Translations under genes and position numbers: made by a program
The notes under the pieces: model-generated
What the model saw: only the letters and a program-made list of their open reading frames with translations
Databases searched by the model: none
What the model was told of the DNA's origin: nothing
Source of the DNA: Phorcus lineatus
Lineage: Eukaryota; Mollusca; Gastropoda; Trochida; Trochidae
DNA length: 64,000 nt
Direction: 5' to 3'
Assembly: GCA_921293015.1 (NCBI GenBank)
Contig: OV121084.1
Location: 21,146,960 to 21,210,959, forward strand
Shown here: one piece after another, positions 1 to 10,262 of the stretch
Layout of the letters: each line of letters starts with the position of its first letter
Numbering within the stretch: position 1 is the first letter of the stretch

Positions 1-1860
1 TATTTTAATCAGAACATAAATTGTAAACAGTATCCATTAAATACACATTTGCCCATCGTTTCATGGGAACTACTTATATCAAATGTATAATAACTAATGA
101 TTACGCCAACACCAAATACCGACATAAACTAGAATGAATCTTAAGTATGAGTTTTTGTATACAGTTCAACACAGTTTAGAACAAGTATTATGTAAACATG
201 TCTTAGGTCATAATTACGTCCCATACAACGCCCATACCAAAAGGTAAACTGAAACTAGACGTCTTGAGAATAGTTTCTGAGCTATTATACCATCTATACA
301 ATCGGTGATATACCGAAATCCAATGGCGAATAGATAATACTTATTTGTACTTGATCTGTAAAATAGAGATTCAGGTTCAAACTTTAATGTTCATTATAAT
401 AAATACGTCACAATATTTACGATGGCATGATACACGAGACAGTACAGGTTTAGGATTGCTGTCAATTTGATGTCTTTATACATAATTAAAGGAGCCAGAC
501 TGAATATATCAATATGCCTCCTTAGAGGTATAGCAACAAGATAATATTGTGCCATGTCCTTCAGAATGCGTATCTGCATCAAAAGAAGACCCTTGCATAT
601 AAATAGCAGGGTAGTCGTGTCACTTTATCATAATACACACCCTGATATACATAACGACCACAAATACACATCATTGCTCCCACTGTAATTGCTGGTAATT
701 AAGTAAGAGAATCACTTGGTGCAAAATACAGAACTGGTATTGAATTAAAGTGATATTCAACAAATGTCTTTATTCAATTTGCATGTAGTTTGTATATTGT
801 CAGATATAATGTGTGTAAGAAAGGCTACTTTGAAAGATTATTCAAAGAATAATAATATATAAGAAACGAATATACAAAGAAAAATGCAGGTAATGATAAG
901 TCATATCTGATTAGTGTTAAGAAAGAATATTATATTACGTGTTATTAGTGCATATTAGTTTAAATTTATTATTATTATTTGTTTACCTTCTACATATTCC
1001 TTTTTGTAAACATGTTGTGACTGTAATAGTTGTATATTCAATGATCATACATAAACAAGTTGCAACGTTTCAATCATCATTTTGTTATGTTAAGCGGAAT
1101 CAACACATGGTTTTGTATCCAATATTTATACTTTTGTGAACTATTGGACTGACTGATGTAACAGTTTTTGCAAGTCATGTCAAATAGATGTCTAGATACT
1201 AATTTTGACGCTCATGTCAGTGATTTAACTACAGTTGACAAAACATTTGATAAGACGGTTTTTTGAAGATCTAATTGTATAATAAATCCAAAATAATATA
1301 TAACTCGGCCAACTTGAAATATATTTTATATACACATTTTGATTTGTAATTAACATTTTAGGTTATCGAGCAAATTGTCAAGTCAATAATCATATTTCGT
1401 TTAATCTGCAACATCAATGCTTTATGATAGTGTGGAGTCAGATTCACTACGTTATCTAAAATTTTCCAAAGTTCCCCCTTTCCTGCCACGAGTTTGAATA
1501 AGTTAAGACTTCTGTTGTTCTACATTTAACCTTTGAATTTTGTTCTTTTGTCATACTTGCACTAGTAATTGTGATGAAAATGTTTGACAATGCCATTCAA
1601 ACTCATGATATTCTTTGAAGTTGTAAATCAATAATACCTTTTGCATATTGTTTTTGTAGAAGTAAAGAATGTTTTTAAGAATTTTCAATAATTTCCTCTA
1701 GTTTCATATAGTTTAATATAATTTCCAAGAGTATCCTTCGTTTGGAAACTAGGCGTATACTCTGCATGAAATTATAGGAAACTGCCAGTTTCCTCTCGTA
1801 TACTGTAGCTGAAATTCGGCATTTCCTTCTCATGAAACCTCATTAAACTACTCTATTTTC
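1..1860. other. AT-rich sequence, no gene recognised
   Basis: No coding similarity or clear repeat structure was recognised. The short open frames here are what AT-rich DNA gives by chance. Around 1690-1860 there are several loose variants of a 'tttcctc'/'gaggaaa' motif, also present near 17160-17290, which may be an old dispersed repeat. Confidence 0.5.
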
Positions 1861-1869
1861 TCCAGTGAC

Positions 1870-2370
1870 AGAACTTGGATGAAATCCCTTGATGGTCAAA
1901 GTTGGTACAATGATTTATTTAATGATAAAGGCCAACAGAATGGTAATAAATTACGTACTTACAGATTATTTAAGAAACTTTTAACACCAGAATTTTATGT
2001 TACTACTCTGTTAACAAGGTCTCAACGTAGTGTTTTAAGTAAACTGCGCTGTGGCACATTACCACTGGAGATAGAAGTCGGCAGGTATACCAGCCCAAAA
2101 ACGCCTCTAGAAAATAGGATTTGTAAGTTTTGCAATCGCAGTACTATTGAAGATGAAATACATTTTCTTGCTGAGTGTGACTTTTATTCTGATCTTAGGT
2201 ATAATTTATGGCAGGATATTTCCCGTGTAAATCCTTTCTTTGCTCAGTTGTCCTCCCCCGCCCAATCTGTATTCTTATTACGTAATGAGAGGTTTGTAAA
2301 GCCACTTGCCGCTCTATTAATAAAAATGTGTAATAGACGAAAACACGCTATTAGCCAAAATATAACTTAA
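1870..2370 (+). pseudogene. LINE ORF2 C-terminal fragment with zinc-knuckle
   Basis: This frame encodes the extreme C-terminus of a non-LTR retrotransposon polyprotein, the part after the reverse transcriptase. Visible marks are 'KLRTYRLFK', a conserved 'LRCGTLPLEIEVGRY' block, and a Cys/His cluster of the form CxxC-x7-H-x4-C ('ICKFCNRSTIEDEIHFLAEC'). The frame stops at 2370. It is followed by about 200 bases that look like a LINE 3' untranslated region: a 'ggccttatggccgg' stem and an AATAAAATA signal at about 2551. The endonuclease and reverse transcriptase are absent, so this is a 5'-truncated dead copy. The fragment at 42120-42675 belongs to the same broad family. Confidence 0.75.
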
Positions 2371-2580
2371 ACAACTTAAATAACCTTAAACTCTTGTATA
2401 TGTTTGTATTTAAATGTACATCTATATTTTATACATGACTATTTTAAGATGTTCATGTGTCTCATAGGCCTTATGGCCGGGTGGTACGATCTTTTACAGA
2501 TTTTACTACACGTTGTACCCAATCGACAAAATGTACCAAGTGACACATTAATAAAATATTTTTCTTCTTCTTTCTTCTAT

Positions 2581-3012
2581 AATTTCTAAACTTTTACGTG
2601 ACAGGCGATATTTTAGATTTCTTAAGCAATTAATCAAAGGACTTACTTTCTTGATTATAGTGTTTATATGGATATCGCAGTAACAGTTATTTTGGAGGGT
2701 TAAGCCTAGGTGCTTTTGGTTTTCGACTTCTTGAATTATTTCACCGTTCATAGTAAGATTAGGTTGGATGCTCCTATTTACTTTTCTGCTAAATTGTATT
2801 GATTTAGTTTTTTTAGGATTAAATGAAACCTTCCATTTTTTTCCCCGTTTGAAATCAATGATAGGTCATTTAAGCAGTTTGCAGATGTATAGGGGTCCTC
2901 GATTATTACGTATAAAGAAGCGTCATCGGCGAAAAGTCTAATATTACTGTCTATATTATCTACAATATCATTTATATAAATAATGAATAACAAAGGTCCC
3001 AAAACAGAACTA
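2581..3012 (-). pseudogene. CR1-like LINE reverse transcriptase fragment
   Basis: Read on the minus strand, this encodes the palm and post-palm part of a CR1-like reverse transcriptase: 'GPLLFIIYINDIVDNIDSNI', the catalytic block 'RLFADDASLYVII', then 'KHLGLTLQ' and 'INCLRNLKYRLSRKSLE'. The frame is broken between about 2760 and 2800. Both flanks stop abruptly, and just to the right begins the 3' tail of another LINE copy. The residues closely match the better preserved copy at 12472-13512, so it belongs to the same family. It is non-functional. Confidence 0.8.
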
Positions 3013-3364
3013 TGTCGAGAATCTGAAACATGTGGTTAAAACATATTTTATTACATGAAAGGGATCGGCAAACAAGCCATATGGCTTATGTTAATGCCTC
3101 TCCCATACAATACAAGAACAGTTGAAATAACACGAGAAGCATGCAATCTTGATACAAAAGATCGACAAAACAATCATTAGTATGTAATATATAAAACGAT
3201 ATCACGATTCTGGTAATTATGTGGCCGTTCATTCTTTATTATGAAAAGACTTATAAAATATTTTCAGAGTTTAACTGTTAAATAAATCGTTTTGAAGAAT
3301 GAATAAAGTAATGTACAGATTCTAGTATTTTCTGGTTTATTTCTCTCCTTTATTTGCGTTCCCA

Positions 3365-3913
3365 AAAAGGACACTTCTTAAATCAAAACCTTTCTTATAA
3401 AAATAGCAGTTTGATCTCAGCAATAAGTAACAGGGACAGGTAAAAAAAAGTAGTGAAATGCGTCTTCGTTTGGATGACCACATGAACAGGCGGGTGAATC
3501 AAAGATATATCGTTTGTATTTGTCTGCATTTAAATCACTAAACCCTAGCCTAAGGCGACAGTGTAAAATTTGTAGGAGTCTGGGTCCAGAGTTAGAATGA
3601 AAGTGGAGAGGACAATTTGATTAGTACAATGTAGCATTAGTTTGATATCATGTAAAGAAGTTGATTTCTTCATATTGTCGGGAAGCTCGTTCCAGCGTCT
3701 TATTGCGTCTGGAATAAATGATCTGGCATATAGTTCTGTCTTACAACGTATGTTTTGAAGGTCTGTCTGGTTTCTTAGATTATAATTAGAATTAAGGCTG
3801 ACTGAATCAGGCACAAAATCACTTAGATAATCGGGAGTCAATTTATTGATCATTTTATAAAAAAGACATAGTTTTGAATCAGTCCTCCTTTCTCTTAGGG
3901 GAAACATGTCCAT
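3365..3913 (-). pseudogene. CR1-like LINE ORF2 C-terminal region
   Basis: The minus-strand frame reads 'SKLCLFYKMINKLTPDYLS', then 'YNLRN', 'SFIPDAIRRWNELPDN', which is the standard post-RT region of CR1/L2-like LINEs. A frameshift near 3595 moves the reading to a second frame with 'LHCRLRLGFSDLNADKYKRY' and a 'CSCGHPNEDAFHYFF' zinc-knuckle-like end. The region is fused directly to a small reverse transcriptase block upstream, marking an internal deletion. It cannot be functional. Confidence 0.75.
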
Positions 3914-4004
3914 TTATAACAACTCGCTGGGTTCTATTTTTCAAATAACTTTCAAACCACTTCAATAAGTTGCCATCTATTCCATAGGATTTAAATTTAA
4001 TATG

Positions 4005-4365
4005 GTGTTTGAAAACCCCGAATAGTGATTTCCTTATTAGCAATGTTTTTGTGTAACCATGTTTCGGTTAAACAGAATATATCGTATGTGCCAAACTCTT
4101 CTTCGATACTATCAACCTTATCTCTTAAATTTCTAACGTTCAAATGAATTATTTTTAGATCAGTATGAAAAAGAGGTCCTGGATGAGGATGTACATCACC
4201 ACAGCACAGTAAGAGCAATGAAATAAAATTGCTAACGGATGCATTGTACAAACACAGACACCTCATTTTATATATAACAACTTTAGAATTCATCAGGGAT
4301 TTTACGTGCACTTTGAATGCGAACTGCCCCACTGCCTGTCTGTATTGTGCTATGTCAACCGTCAT
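4005..4365 (-). pseudogene. CR1-like LINE endonuclease N-terminus with 2A-like motif
   Basis: The minus-strand frame contains 'SLLLLCCGDVHPHPGP' and then 'LKIIHLNVRNLRDKVDSIEE' and 'YDIFCLTETWL'. The second part is the start of an apurinic-type endonuclease/exonuclease/phosphatase domain, with the expected Asn (HLNVR) and Glu (LTETW) residues. The first part sits where some APE-type LINEs carry a 2A-like ribosome-skipping peptide; the active consensus is DxExNPGP. Here Glu and Asn are both His, so skipping is probably lost. The domain is cut off after about 60 residues by an internal deletion. Confidence 0.65.
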
Positions 4366-4369
4366 CTAT

Positions 4370-4880
4370 ATGCATCATACTAACAATAAGAAAGGCAGCG
4401 GGGGGCAAAATGAATATACATGCATTATCTAACTGGAATACAACGCAAAGTGACATACTTTTCTTTAGATGACCAATGTAAAATCTGTAACTACATCTTC
4501 AAGCTTGATTTACATGTGAAAAGTTGAACGAATTTATATGAACAAAAACAAACAGAAAAAGAAAAGTAAAAGTTGACATGAACATAGAGCGAGAAATTCT
4601 GTTGAGGACAGATCAGGGGGAAAATGTTATACAGTTATACTATAGAGTTATAAGATCAGCTGCTAACTTGTTAACGAGAGCGAGTTGCACATGCTGCACG
4701 TGCTGAGATCGACAATATTGAGCAATCACATGTGGGATTGGATACTTGTGGTGTTTGGGAAGACCCGGGATGGTGATGATTATCCATATAAACGTTCGTG
4801 AGTCTAAATATAATTTTACTTTGAATAAGTAAGCAATTATATGTTTTATCTATCGTCGATACAAACGTATCTAGCCTATA
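4370..4880. other. No gene recognised
   Basis: Purine-rich and AT-rich sequence with no coding similarity that I recognise. It separates the CR1-like copy from the Penelope-related cluster. Confidence 0.4.
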
Positions 4881-4881
4881 A

Positions 4882-4927
4882 GTATTCAAAGTATATAAAT
4901 TTATTATTTTTCAATAATTTTAAAAAT
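4882..4927 (+). repeat. 46-bp inverted repeat, left copy
   Basis: This AT-rich segment is the exact reverse complement of 8590-8635 over 46 bases. Together the two copies bracket about 3.7 kb containing all the Penelope-like fragments. Matching stops sharply on both sides. Penelope-like elements often end in partial inverted copies of themselves, so this may mark an element end, but the repeat has no coding signal and could be an unrelated short element. Confidence 0.8.
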
Positions 4928-5287
4928 CCATACATAAGATGTATGCATGAGGGCATTTATAACGAACATCATTCTTATTTTTGTTTATTCTCTTATTCGT
5001 TGAAAATAGTGCTGTATTATCATACAGCAAGTAGATGACAGCAAACACCCAAGATTTAAGTTTACTAGATTTACTACTACTTGATACACATGGTTATCAT
5101 GACGTTATAATGAACACATTTTTACGGTATAACCTGGTGTTTTATTTTTCTAATTTGTAAGTATCTACAGTGATATGTTCCATTCATTATATGTTATTGA
5201 TTTGGTCTTCAGCAATATTCACCTTATCACCGTTAATATTGGTGTTGTGGTTACACTCGTTACATGAACCAGCATACTACCTCTCTA

Positions 5288-5290
<3 letters not shown>

Positions 5291-5370
<80 letters not shown>
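5291..5370. repeat. (AT)40 microsatellite
   Basis: Eighty bases of uninterrupted AT dinucleotide. Open frames crossing it (poly Tyr-Ile) are artefacts. It lies inside the interval bounded by the 46-bp inverted repeat. Confidence 0.98.
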
Positions 5371-5372
<2 letters not shown>

Positions 5373-5596
5373 TGAGATTGATGTTCAGCTCCCAGGTATT
5401 AGATATAGAAAAATATGAAGTTAGAAGTAAAAACAATCCATTTTAATGGCTAGCGCTTTCAGCTCAACGAGCCTCTTCAGGCCATACATACAACGGATAA
5501 TGCGTTGCCAAGCAACGTCATCGTGTACAACATAACGTCATTACATTATTACGTCACAATATAGGTTACAATAGGATATACATGTACAGCAAAACA

Positions 5597-6187
5597 TTAA
5601 GTTCTAGAATTTAACCTTGGTGAAAACATTTTGATAAATCTGCTTTCTTTTATTTCTAAAAGTTTATTGTTATCAAAATTTAATTTATACATTGGGAAAA
5701 CTGAAAAATGCCCGTTTCCACACTCAGCTAAATGTTTACTCAATTGAATTGTACGGTTTTTTGGATGATTAATCTGAGATCTGTGTAAATTCATGCGTAA
5801 TTTTAACTTCATTTCAGTTTTTCCAATGTATTTTTCATTGCACCCAGAGCATGTGATGACATAAACAACATTTTTACTGTTACAATTAAGATTTTGTCTT
5901 ACAGAAAACACTTTACTTTCATTCATATGTACAGAAGAGCCTATTATGATATTTTTACATGTAAGACAGCGTGAATACCCGCATTTAGACACAGTTGGTT
6001 CTAACTCACTTGAATCAAACTTGGATGAAGTTAATAACTTCCGAAGATTTTTAGGTTGTTTAAGACTGTTCACAATTTTTGATTTACACAAAACTTTTTC
6101 CATTTCTTTACTTTGATGTAAAATAGGTAAGTTTTTGTCAATTATTGCAGCAGCGCTCTGATGGTTAGGGTTAAAAGTGGAAACCAA
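5597..6187 (-). pseudogene. Penelope-like element GIY-YIG endonuclease region
   Basis: The 196-residue minus-strand frame is the C-terminal part of a Penelope-like retroelement protein, the nuclease that follows the reverse transcriptase. A linker comes first, then a Cys cluster ('CGYSRCLTC', residues about 69-77), then a GIY-YIG domain at about 107-185 with 'VVYVITCSGCNEKYIGKTE', a conserved Arg (R131) and 'LHRSQI'. The layout, with the extra Cys motif before GIY-YIG, is typical of animal Penelope-like elements. Its first residues continue the sequence that breaks off at 7786, so a 1.6-kb insert separates the two halves. The frame itself is open, but the element is incomplete. Confidence 0.85.
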
Positions 6188-6204
6188 CGGGACAATGTTT
6201 TTAT

Positions 6205-7785
6205 CACACTGTTTATTAAGGATTCAGCAATTTTGCTGAATCCTTATTGTTATTGGCGTGTTTATTATTAAGGATTCAGCAATTTTGCTGAATCCTTATT
6301 GTTATTGGCGTGTTTTTTATTATTATTCCACGATTCTTGTGTACAAAATTCAGCCAAAACTAGCGACTCAATTACAACTAAACTTTACAATCTAATAGCC
6401 CTTACACAGACCTCGCGACACGAAGCTTTTCAGCCAATTCGGACATTGCATTAAAGGCTCAGTACCACTCAAACTTTTCAAAATTAACATTGGAAATTTT
6501 TTCAAAATGCACTTAGAGACTTGGAACTTTTTTTAAACGATGCGCAATAACATTTCAAGCAAACAAGTAAACCATGGCGAATTCGTAGCATGAATACTTT
6601 CGCCGCCATATTGCTTTTTTTGGACTTTTTGTAATTTCCGGACCCCATGCATCTTTGAAATGTAACTCCTCTGAAGATACTTGCATCCAAGAGCTCAAAA
6701 TCTCCAAAAAAGTAAATCATTGCGAATTCGTAAGTCACGTGATTTCGGCGCCATTTTGAATTTTCACACTTTTTGCAAGTTCAAGACCCCATGCACATTT
6801 GAGGGATCACTTCTCTGCTAATACTTGCAGTAGAGATCCGATACTTACATGATAAGTAGTTAAAGCATTGGCTTATAACTACATTGTCTCAGAATCTAAA
6901 AATTCACAATACTTTTTCCACAGCGACCATTCCAATTTTCAAAATTTTCAAAAATTGCAAAATTTAAGGGCAGATAACTCAAAAACCTACCCGTCGAATT
7001 TCATGATTTTTGCATGAGAATTAGATGAGACTAATGTCTCTATGAATCAAGAAAAAAATCGCTCGCGAACAGTCATTTCCGGTCATGCGTGAAAGTCAAA
7101 GTTTGCAAATTCAGAAAACGAGGAGTTTACAGTGTGTTCTTGTAACGTCCTAACTAACAAACAACAAACCATACAATGTTGTGTAATACCTCAAAAGACA
7201 GGCAAAAGAATATTCTATCAAGGATAATAACATTTCATTCAATCGTGCTCATGACAACTGAGATACATGCCTTCAAAGTTGGTCTATTTCAAGTTTCATT
7301 TTGAACGTGACTAACAGTAGCAATACATGAAACAGCATGAGCACAAAACAGTTGAGAGCAAATACAGCACATATTTTGAAATGATGAGAATTGTAGTAAG
7401 TGATGACTGTAACGTGTAAGACATGGAGTTATTGCACTAATGGATTAAACTAATGCACTTTAAATGCAACATAAGCATATTTGTTACGATTCCTCTATTT
7501 TATTTCTAATGAACTAAAATTGTATTGATTCAACAATATCTTATATATATTACGATATTGGTGATATGACCTGATACGAATTTAGTTTTACTCAGGTTTT
7601 TGATTGGTAACATATGATGATTGCAATTGATTGAAAAGCACATTGTTTTCACATTATCAACTTCTTTGCAATAATCACAAATTAGGTCAGATGAAACATG
7701 CTGTTGTAGCTAAATGCGTCGGCCAATTTTCATGAAACTTTCAGGGATGATTGCTAACATCACTATGTGCGTGATGAATGTTCTT
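6205..7785. mobile_element. Unclassified non-coding insert splitting the Penelope-like element
   Basis: The two flanking minus-strand Penelope-like frames read into each other in order, so this 1.6 kb is most simply a later insertion. It starts with a duplicated hairpin and continues as long AT-rich sequence with no open frame of interest. I could not find terminal inverted repeats or a clear target duplication. Its class is unknown. Confidence 0.4.
6217..6296. repeat. Tandemly duplicated perfect hairpin
   Basis: A 28-base palindrome (stem AAGGATTCAGCA paired with TGCTGAATCCTT, small loop) occurs at 6217-6244 and again at 6269-6296. The following 'attgttattggcgtgtt' is also repeated, giving a 52-base period. 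It sits at the very edge of the insert, suggesting a terminal structure. Confidence 0.9.
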
Positions 7786-8255
7786 TTAATGCGCTGAATC
7801 CGTTTGTCGTCGCTTGCGACTATATTTAAATTTAGGATCTCTGAGGCGACTTTGATCTAACACAGCGGCTTTCTGTACACTGTCTTGTACTAGACTTTCA
7901 GGATAATTTTGTATCAACAAAAATTCCTTGAGTTGTTTTGAACGTTCCCTCTTTTGTGTGTCATCTGTTACAATAGCACAAATTCTTCTAGCGAGACAGT
8001 ACGGGATGTTACGCTTAGTATGACGTTCCCTCTTTTGTGTGTCATCTGTTACAATAGCACAAATTCTTCTAGCGAGACAGTACGGGATGTTACGCTTAGT
8101 ATGACGTTCCCTCTTTTGTGTGTCATCTGTTACAATAGCACAAATTCTTCTAGCGAGACAGTACGGGATGTTACGCTTAGTATGACGTTCCCTCTGTTGT
8201 GTGTCATCTGTTACAATAGCACAAATTCTTCTAGCGAGACAGTACGGGATGTTAC
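7786..8255 (-). pseudogene. Penelope-like element fragment with amplified coding repeat
   Basis: Minus-strand frame. After four copies of a 27-residue unit ('NIPYCLARRICAIVTDDTQK' plus flanks) it continues with 'SKQLKEFLLIQNYPESLVQD' and 'KAAVLDQSRLRDPKF', which is the thumb region after the reverse transcriptase palm of Penelope-like elements. In normal elements the 'IPYxxARRI' segment occurs once. Here an 81-base tandem array has lengthened it in frame. At 8255 the sequence flips to a plus-strand reverse transcriptase piece, so the element is internally inverted. It is dead, but shows an unusual expansion. Confidence 0.8.
7941..8255. repeat. 81-bp tandem array (about 3.9 copies) in a coding region
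   Basis: Units begin near 7941, 8022, 8103 and 8184. They are almost identical; the visible change is 'ctctgttg' for 'ctcttttg' in the last copy. The period is exactly 27 codons, so the minus-strand frame stays open through all copies. The high identity implies recent expansion. Confidence 0.95.
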
Positions 8256-8589
8256 ATGACTCGGACAGAATATGCAGGAGCATGTTGAACAGCATTGGAA
8301 AAGATTCTTGGATGACTGTTTCATGCCATTTATGGGAACAAAAGAGGAACTGTGTAAGTTGCATTGTATCCTGAACTCTTTAAGTCCATCTTTGAAATTC
8401 ACTATGGAAACAAGTGACTCTAATTTGAATTTTTTGGACGTGACCGTGGTTGTAAAAGAGGACGGTCGGTTAGAGACGGATTTGTACTATAAACCTACAG
8501 ATACACATCAATATCTGGACTTTCAATCATGTCATCCAAGTCATACTAAGCGTAACATCCCGTACTGTCTCGCTAGAAGAATTTGTGCT
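8256..8589 (+). pseudogene. Penelope-like reverse transcriptase fragment, inverted
   Basis: The plus-strand frame contains 'EQHWKRFLDDCFMPF', the catalytic DD motif of Penelope-like reverse transcriptases, followed by 'NFLDVTVVVKEDGRLETDLY', 'YKPTDTHQYLDFQSCHPSHT' and 'RNIPYCLARRICAI'. This is the palm region that should precede the minus-strand thumb region next door. It lies head to head with it: 47 bases around 'IPYCLARRICAI' occur in both orientations. It ends exactly where the 46-bp inverted repeat begins (8590). Confidence 0.85.
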
Positions 8590-8635
8590 ATTTTTAAAAT
8601 TATTGAAAAATAATAAATTTATATACTTTGAATAC
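8590..8635 (-). repeat. 46-bp inverted repeat, right copy
   Basis: Exact reverse complement of 4882-4927. It directly abuts the truncated Penelope-like frame, which supports a structural link with that element. Confidence 0.8.
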
Positions 8636-8639
8636 AAAG

Positions 8640-9470
8640 AAATGAACGTAACTGAAATACCTTTCAATGAGTGTCCAAATAAAAGCAAAGTTGCAAATCT
8701 GTCTACTTGGCAACAGCAGTTGTTTGTAAGGATCAAGCCAAAAGTCACTCTGACCTTGTAGTTCAACCACCAATCACAATTAACAAATTATAATTTTATA
8801 TATTAGGAGAAACAATCTACACAATATACCCTCATCTTGCAATATACGAGTCTGCATATCGACCAAACTGTCATATTTCTGCAAATATTGACATATGTAA
8901 ACCACATCATTGTTTAATGACTTTCATTCGTGTGTTATAATGATCCTTATTTTCAAATTACCAAAATGAAAACATTAAAGAGACTATCATTTTTACTTAT
9001 GAGTTATGTGGTAAATATAACACTGAATACAATATCCAAACCAAATATTGTTTCTATGCATTATTAAAGAATAGACAAAAGTATTAGCAAATTGAATTAT
9101 TTTCAAAATAGATCAAACCAGAACAGATGAGCCAAGTCAACATAATTATCTATCAACAACATTGTTAACAAAAGTAGTAGGAGGTGTAGAAAAAGAACAT
9201 TTCTGTGTTTCATATATTATGTTTAACTAGTAATTTCATGAATATTATCTTGTTCATTTTGATTGAAAACATATATTCTGTAAAAACAAAACGAAAATTA
9301 TATATAATCATAGTTTGAATTCTTGATTTGAACATTTCATAGCACATAATTGTTTTGTTCAATTTACCTGAAAGTGTCCTGAATTCCAATATTACACATT
9401 ATCCATGACAGTCAGTGGTTTTAACACAGTCACAGAAGTCAGTCTACTCGAGCATACTGCCTTCCTGACT
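8640..9470. other. No gene recognised
   Basis: AT-rich non-coding sequence. It lies downstream of the LINE ORF1 at 9475-10262, where ORF2 would be expected, but no endonuclease or reverse transcriptase residues are visible on the minus strand. Confidence 0.5.
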
Positions 9471-9474
9471 TCGA

Positions 9475-10262
9475 CTAAAACTCATCCTCAGTCTAGTAGC
9501 TTCCAGCACCTCCTCCATGTGTGAGTTGTTAGCAACTTTCTTGAAGGATCCATCGTTTAGTTTCATGACTACTACACCGCTCTTCACCCATGTAGATTAT
9601 ATCCTCTTCTCTGCAACCAGATCTCGTGCCTGTTTAGCAAGCATTGTCCTCGTCCTCGTGAGATCCTCGTTCACAAACAATCTGTTAGTTTTAGGCAACT
9701 TGACAACTTTTAGTTGTCTCCTCTTCTCTAGTAAGGCCCTCTTAGTTGCGTTGCTAACAAACATAGCTATAATTGGTCTTGCCTTAGGCTGTGGATCATT
9801 TGGAAACTTAGGTACTCGGTGACTAGCATCAATATCTGATCTTGTGATTTCAACACCGATGGACTTGGCTAAGTTGATGACAAGCTGGTCTGTATCCTCC
9901 CCACCTTCTTCGGGAAACCCCATGATTCTAACATTATTCCTCCGAGAGTATTGTTCACACCTGTCCAGCTGATAGGTTAGAGTTTCAATCGTGCAATCTC
10001 TCTCTTCTGCTTCGGTTTTAAGCTGTTCTACTTCTTTTTCTAGTTTACTAGTTTTCTCAATTAGTACAGTTATTTCAGATTTTAACGTAGGTTTTATTGC
10101 CTCACCTACTGCCTCCCCAATAACTTTCAAAACATCTTTATTTTGTAAGGCTTCAAGCAGTTGAGAGACAAGACCGCTAGTAGCGGAGGTAGAAGCCATC
10201 TTCTCAGAGTACGATTTACACTCACCCGACGTATCCTGGTCTGACTCGGAGTCTGTCAACAA
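9475..10262 (-). pseudogene. LINE ORF1 (L1-type, coiled coil plus RRM), one nonsense codon
   Basis: The minus-strand frame starts with an acidic, serine-rich N-terminus. It then has a coiled-coil stretch ('LIEKTSKLEKEVEQLKTEAE', residues about 87-118) and an RNA-recognition-like core beginning 'EQYSRRNNVRIMGFPEE' with 'DASHRVPK', as in L1 ORF1 (Transposase_22 type). A TAA at 9597-9599 ends the frame at residue 221. The same frame then continues for another 40 codons with family-like residues ('VKSGVVVMKLNDGSFKKVAN') to a second stop at 9475-9477. The TAA therefore looks like a single mutation in an otherwise preserved ORF1, an RNA-binding chaperone. Confidence 0.8.

Larger units (their letters stand above)
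3035..4368 (-). mobile_element. CR1-like LINE copy with two internal deletions
   Basis: A minus-strand LINE whose 3' end lies at about 3035, where the family's terminal motif (TGTTTAAACCA-like on the minus strand) and the 'gcaaacaagc' tail block occur. In reading order it holds the start of the endonuclease (4365 to 4005), then a short reverse transcriptase block 'YGIDGNLLKWFESYLKNRTQ' (about 4003 to 3915), then the C-terminal region (3913 to about 3365). The endonuclease C-terminus with the reverse transcriptase N-terminus is missing, and so is the catalytic palm with the thumb. The remaining pieces keep their order and strand, so this is one copy with two deletions rather than three insertions. 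I did not find a target-site duplication. Confidence 0.7.

Noticed and set aside
5170-5446. Open frames of poly Tyr-Ile
   Set aside because: They are translations of the (AT)40 microsatellite.
7941-8255. CRISPR-like array
   Set aside because: The units are contiguous 81-bp tandem repeats without spacers, in coding sequence of an animal retroelement.
7954-8259. Plus-strand open frame with 27-residue repeats
   Set aside because: It is the antisense of the Penelope-like coding repeat and has no similarity of its own.
9517-9822. Plus-strand open frame over the LINE ORF1
   Set aside because: It is the antisense shadow of the minus-strand ORF1, which has recognisable domains.
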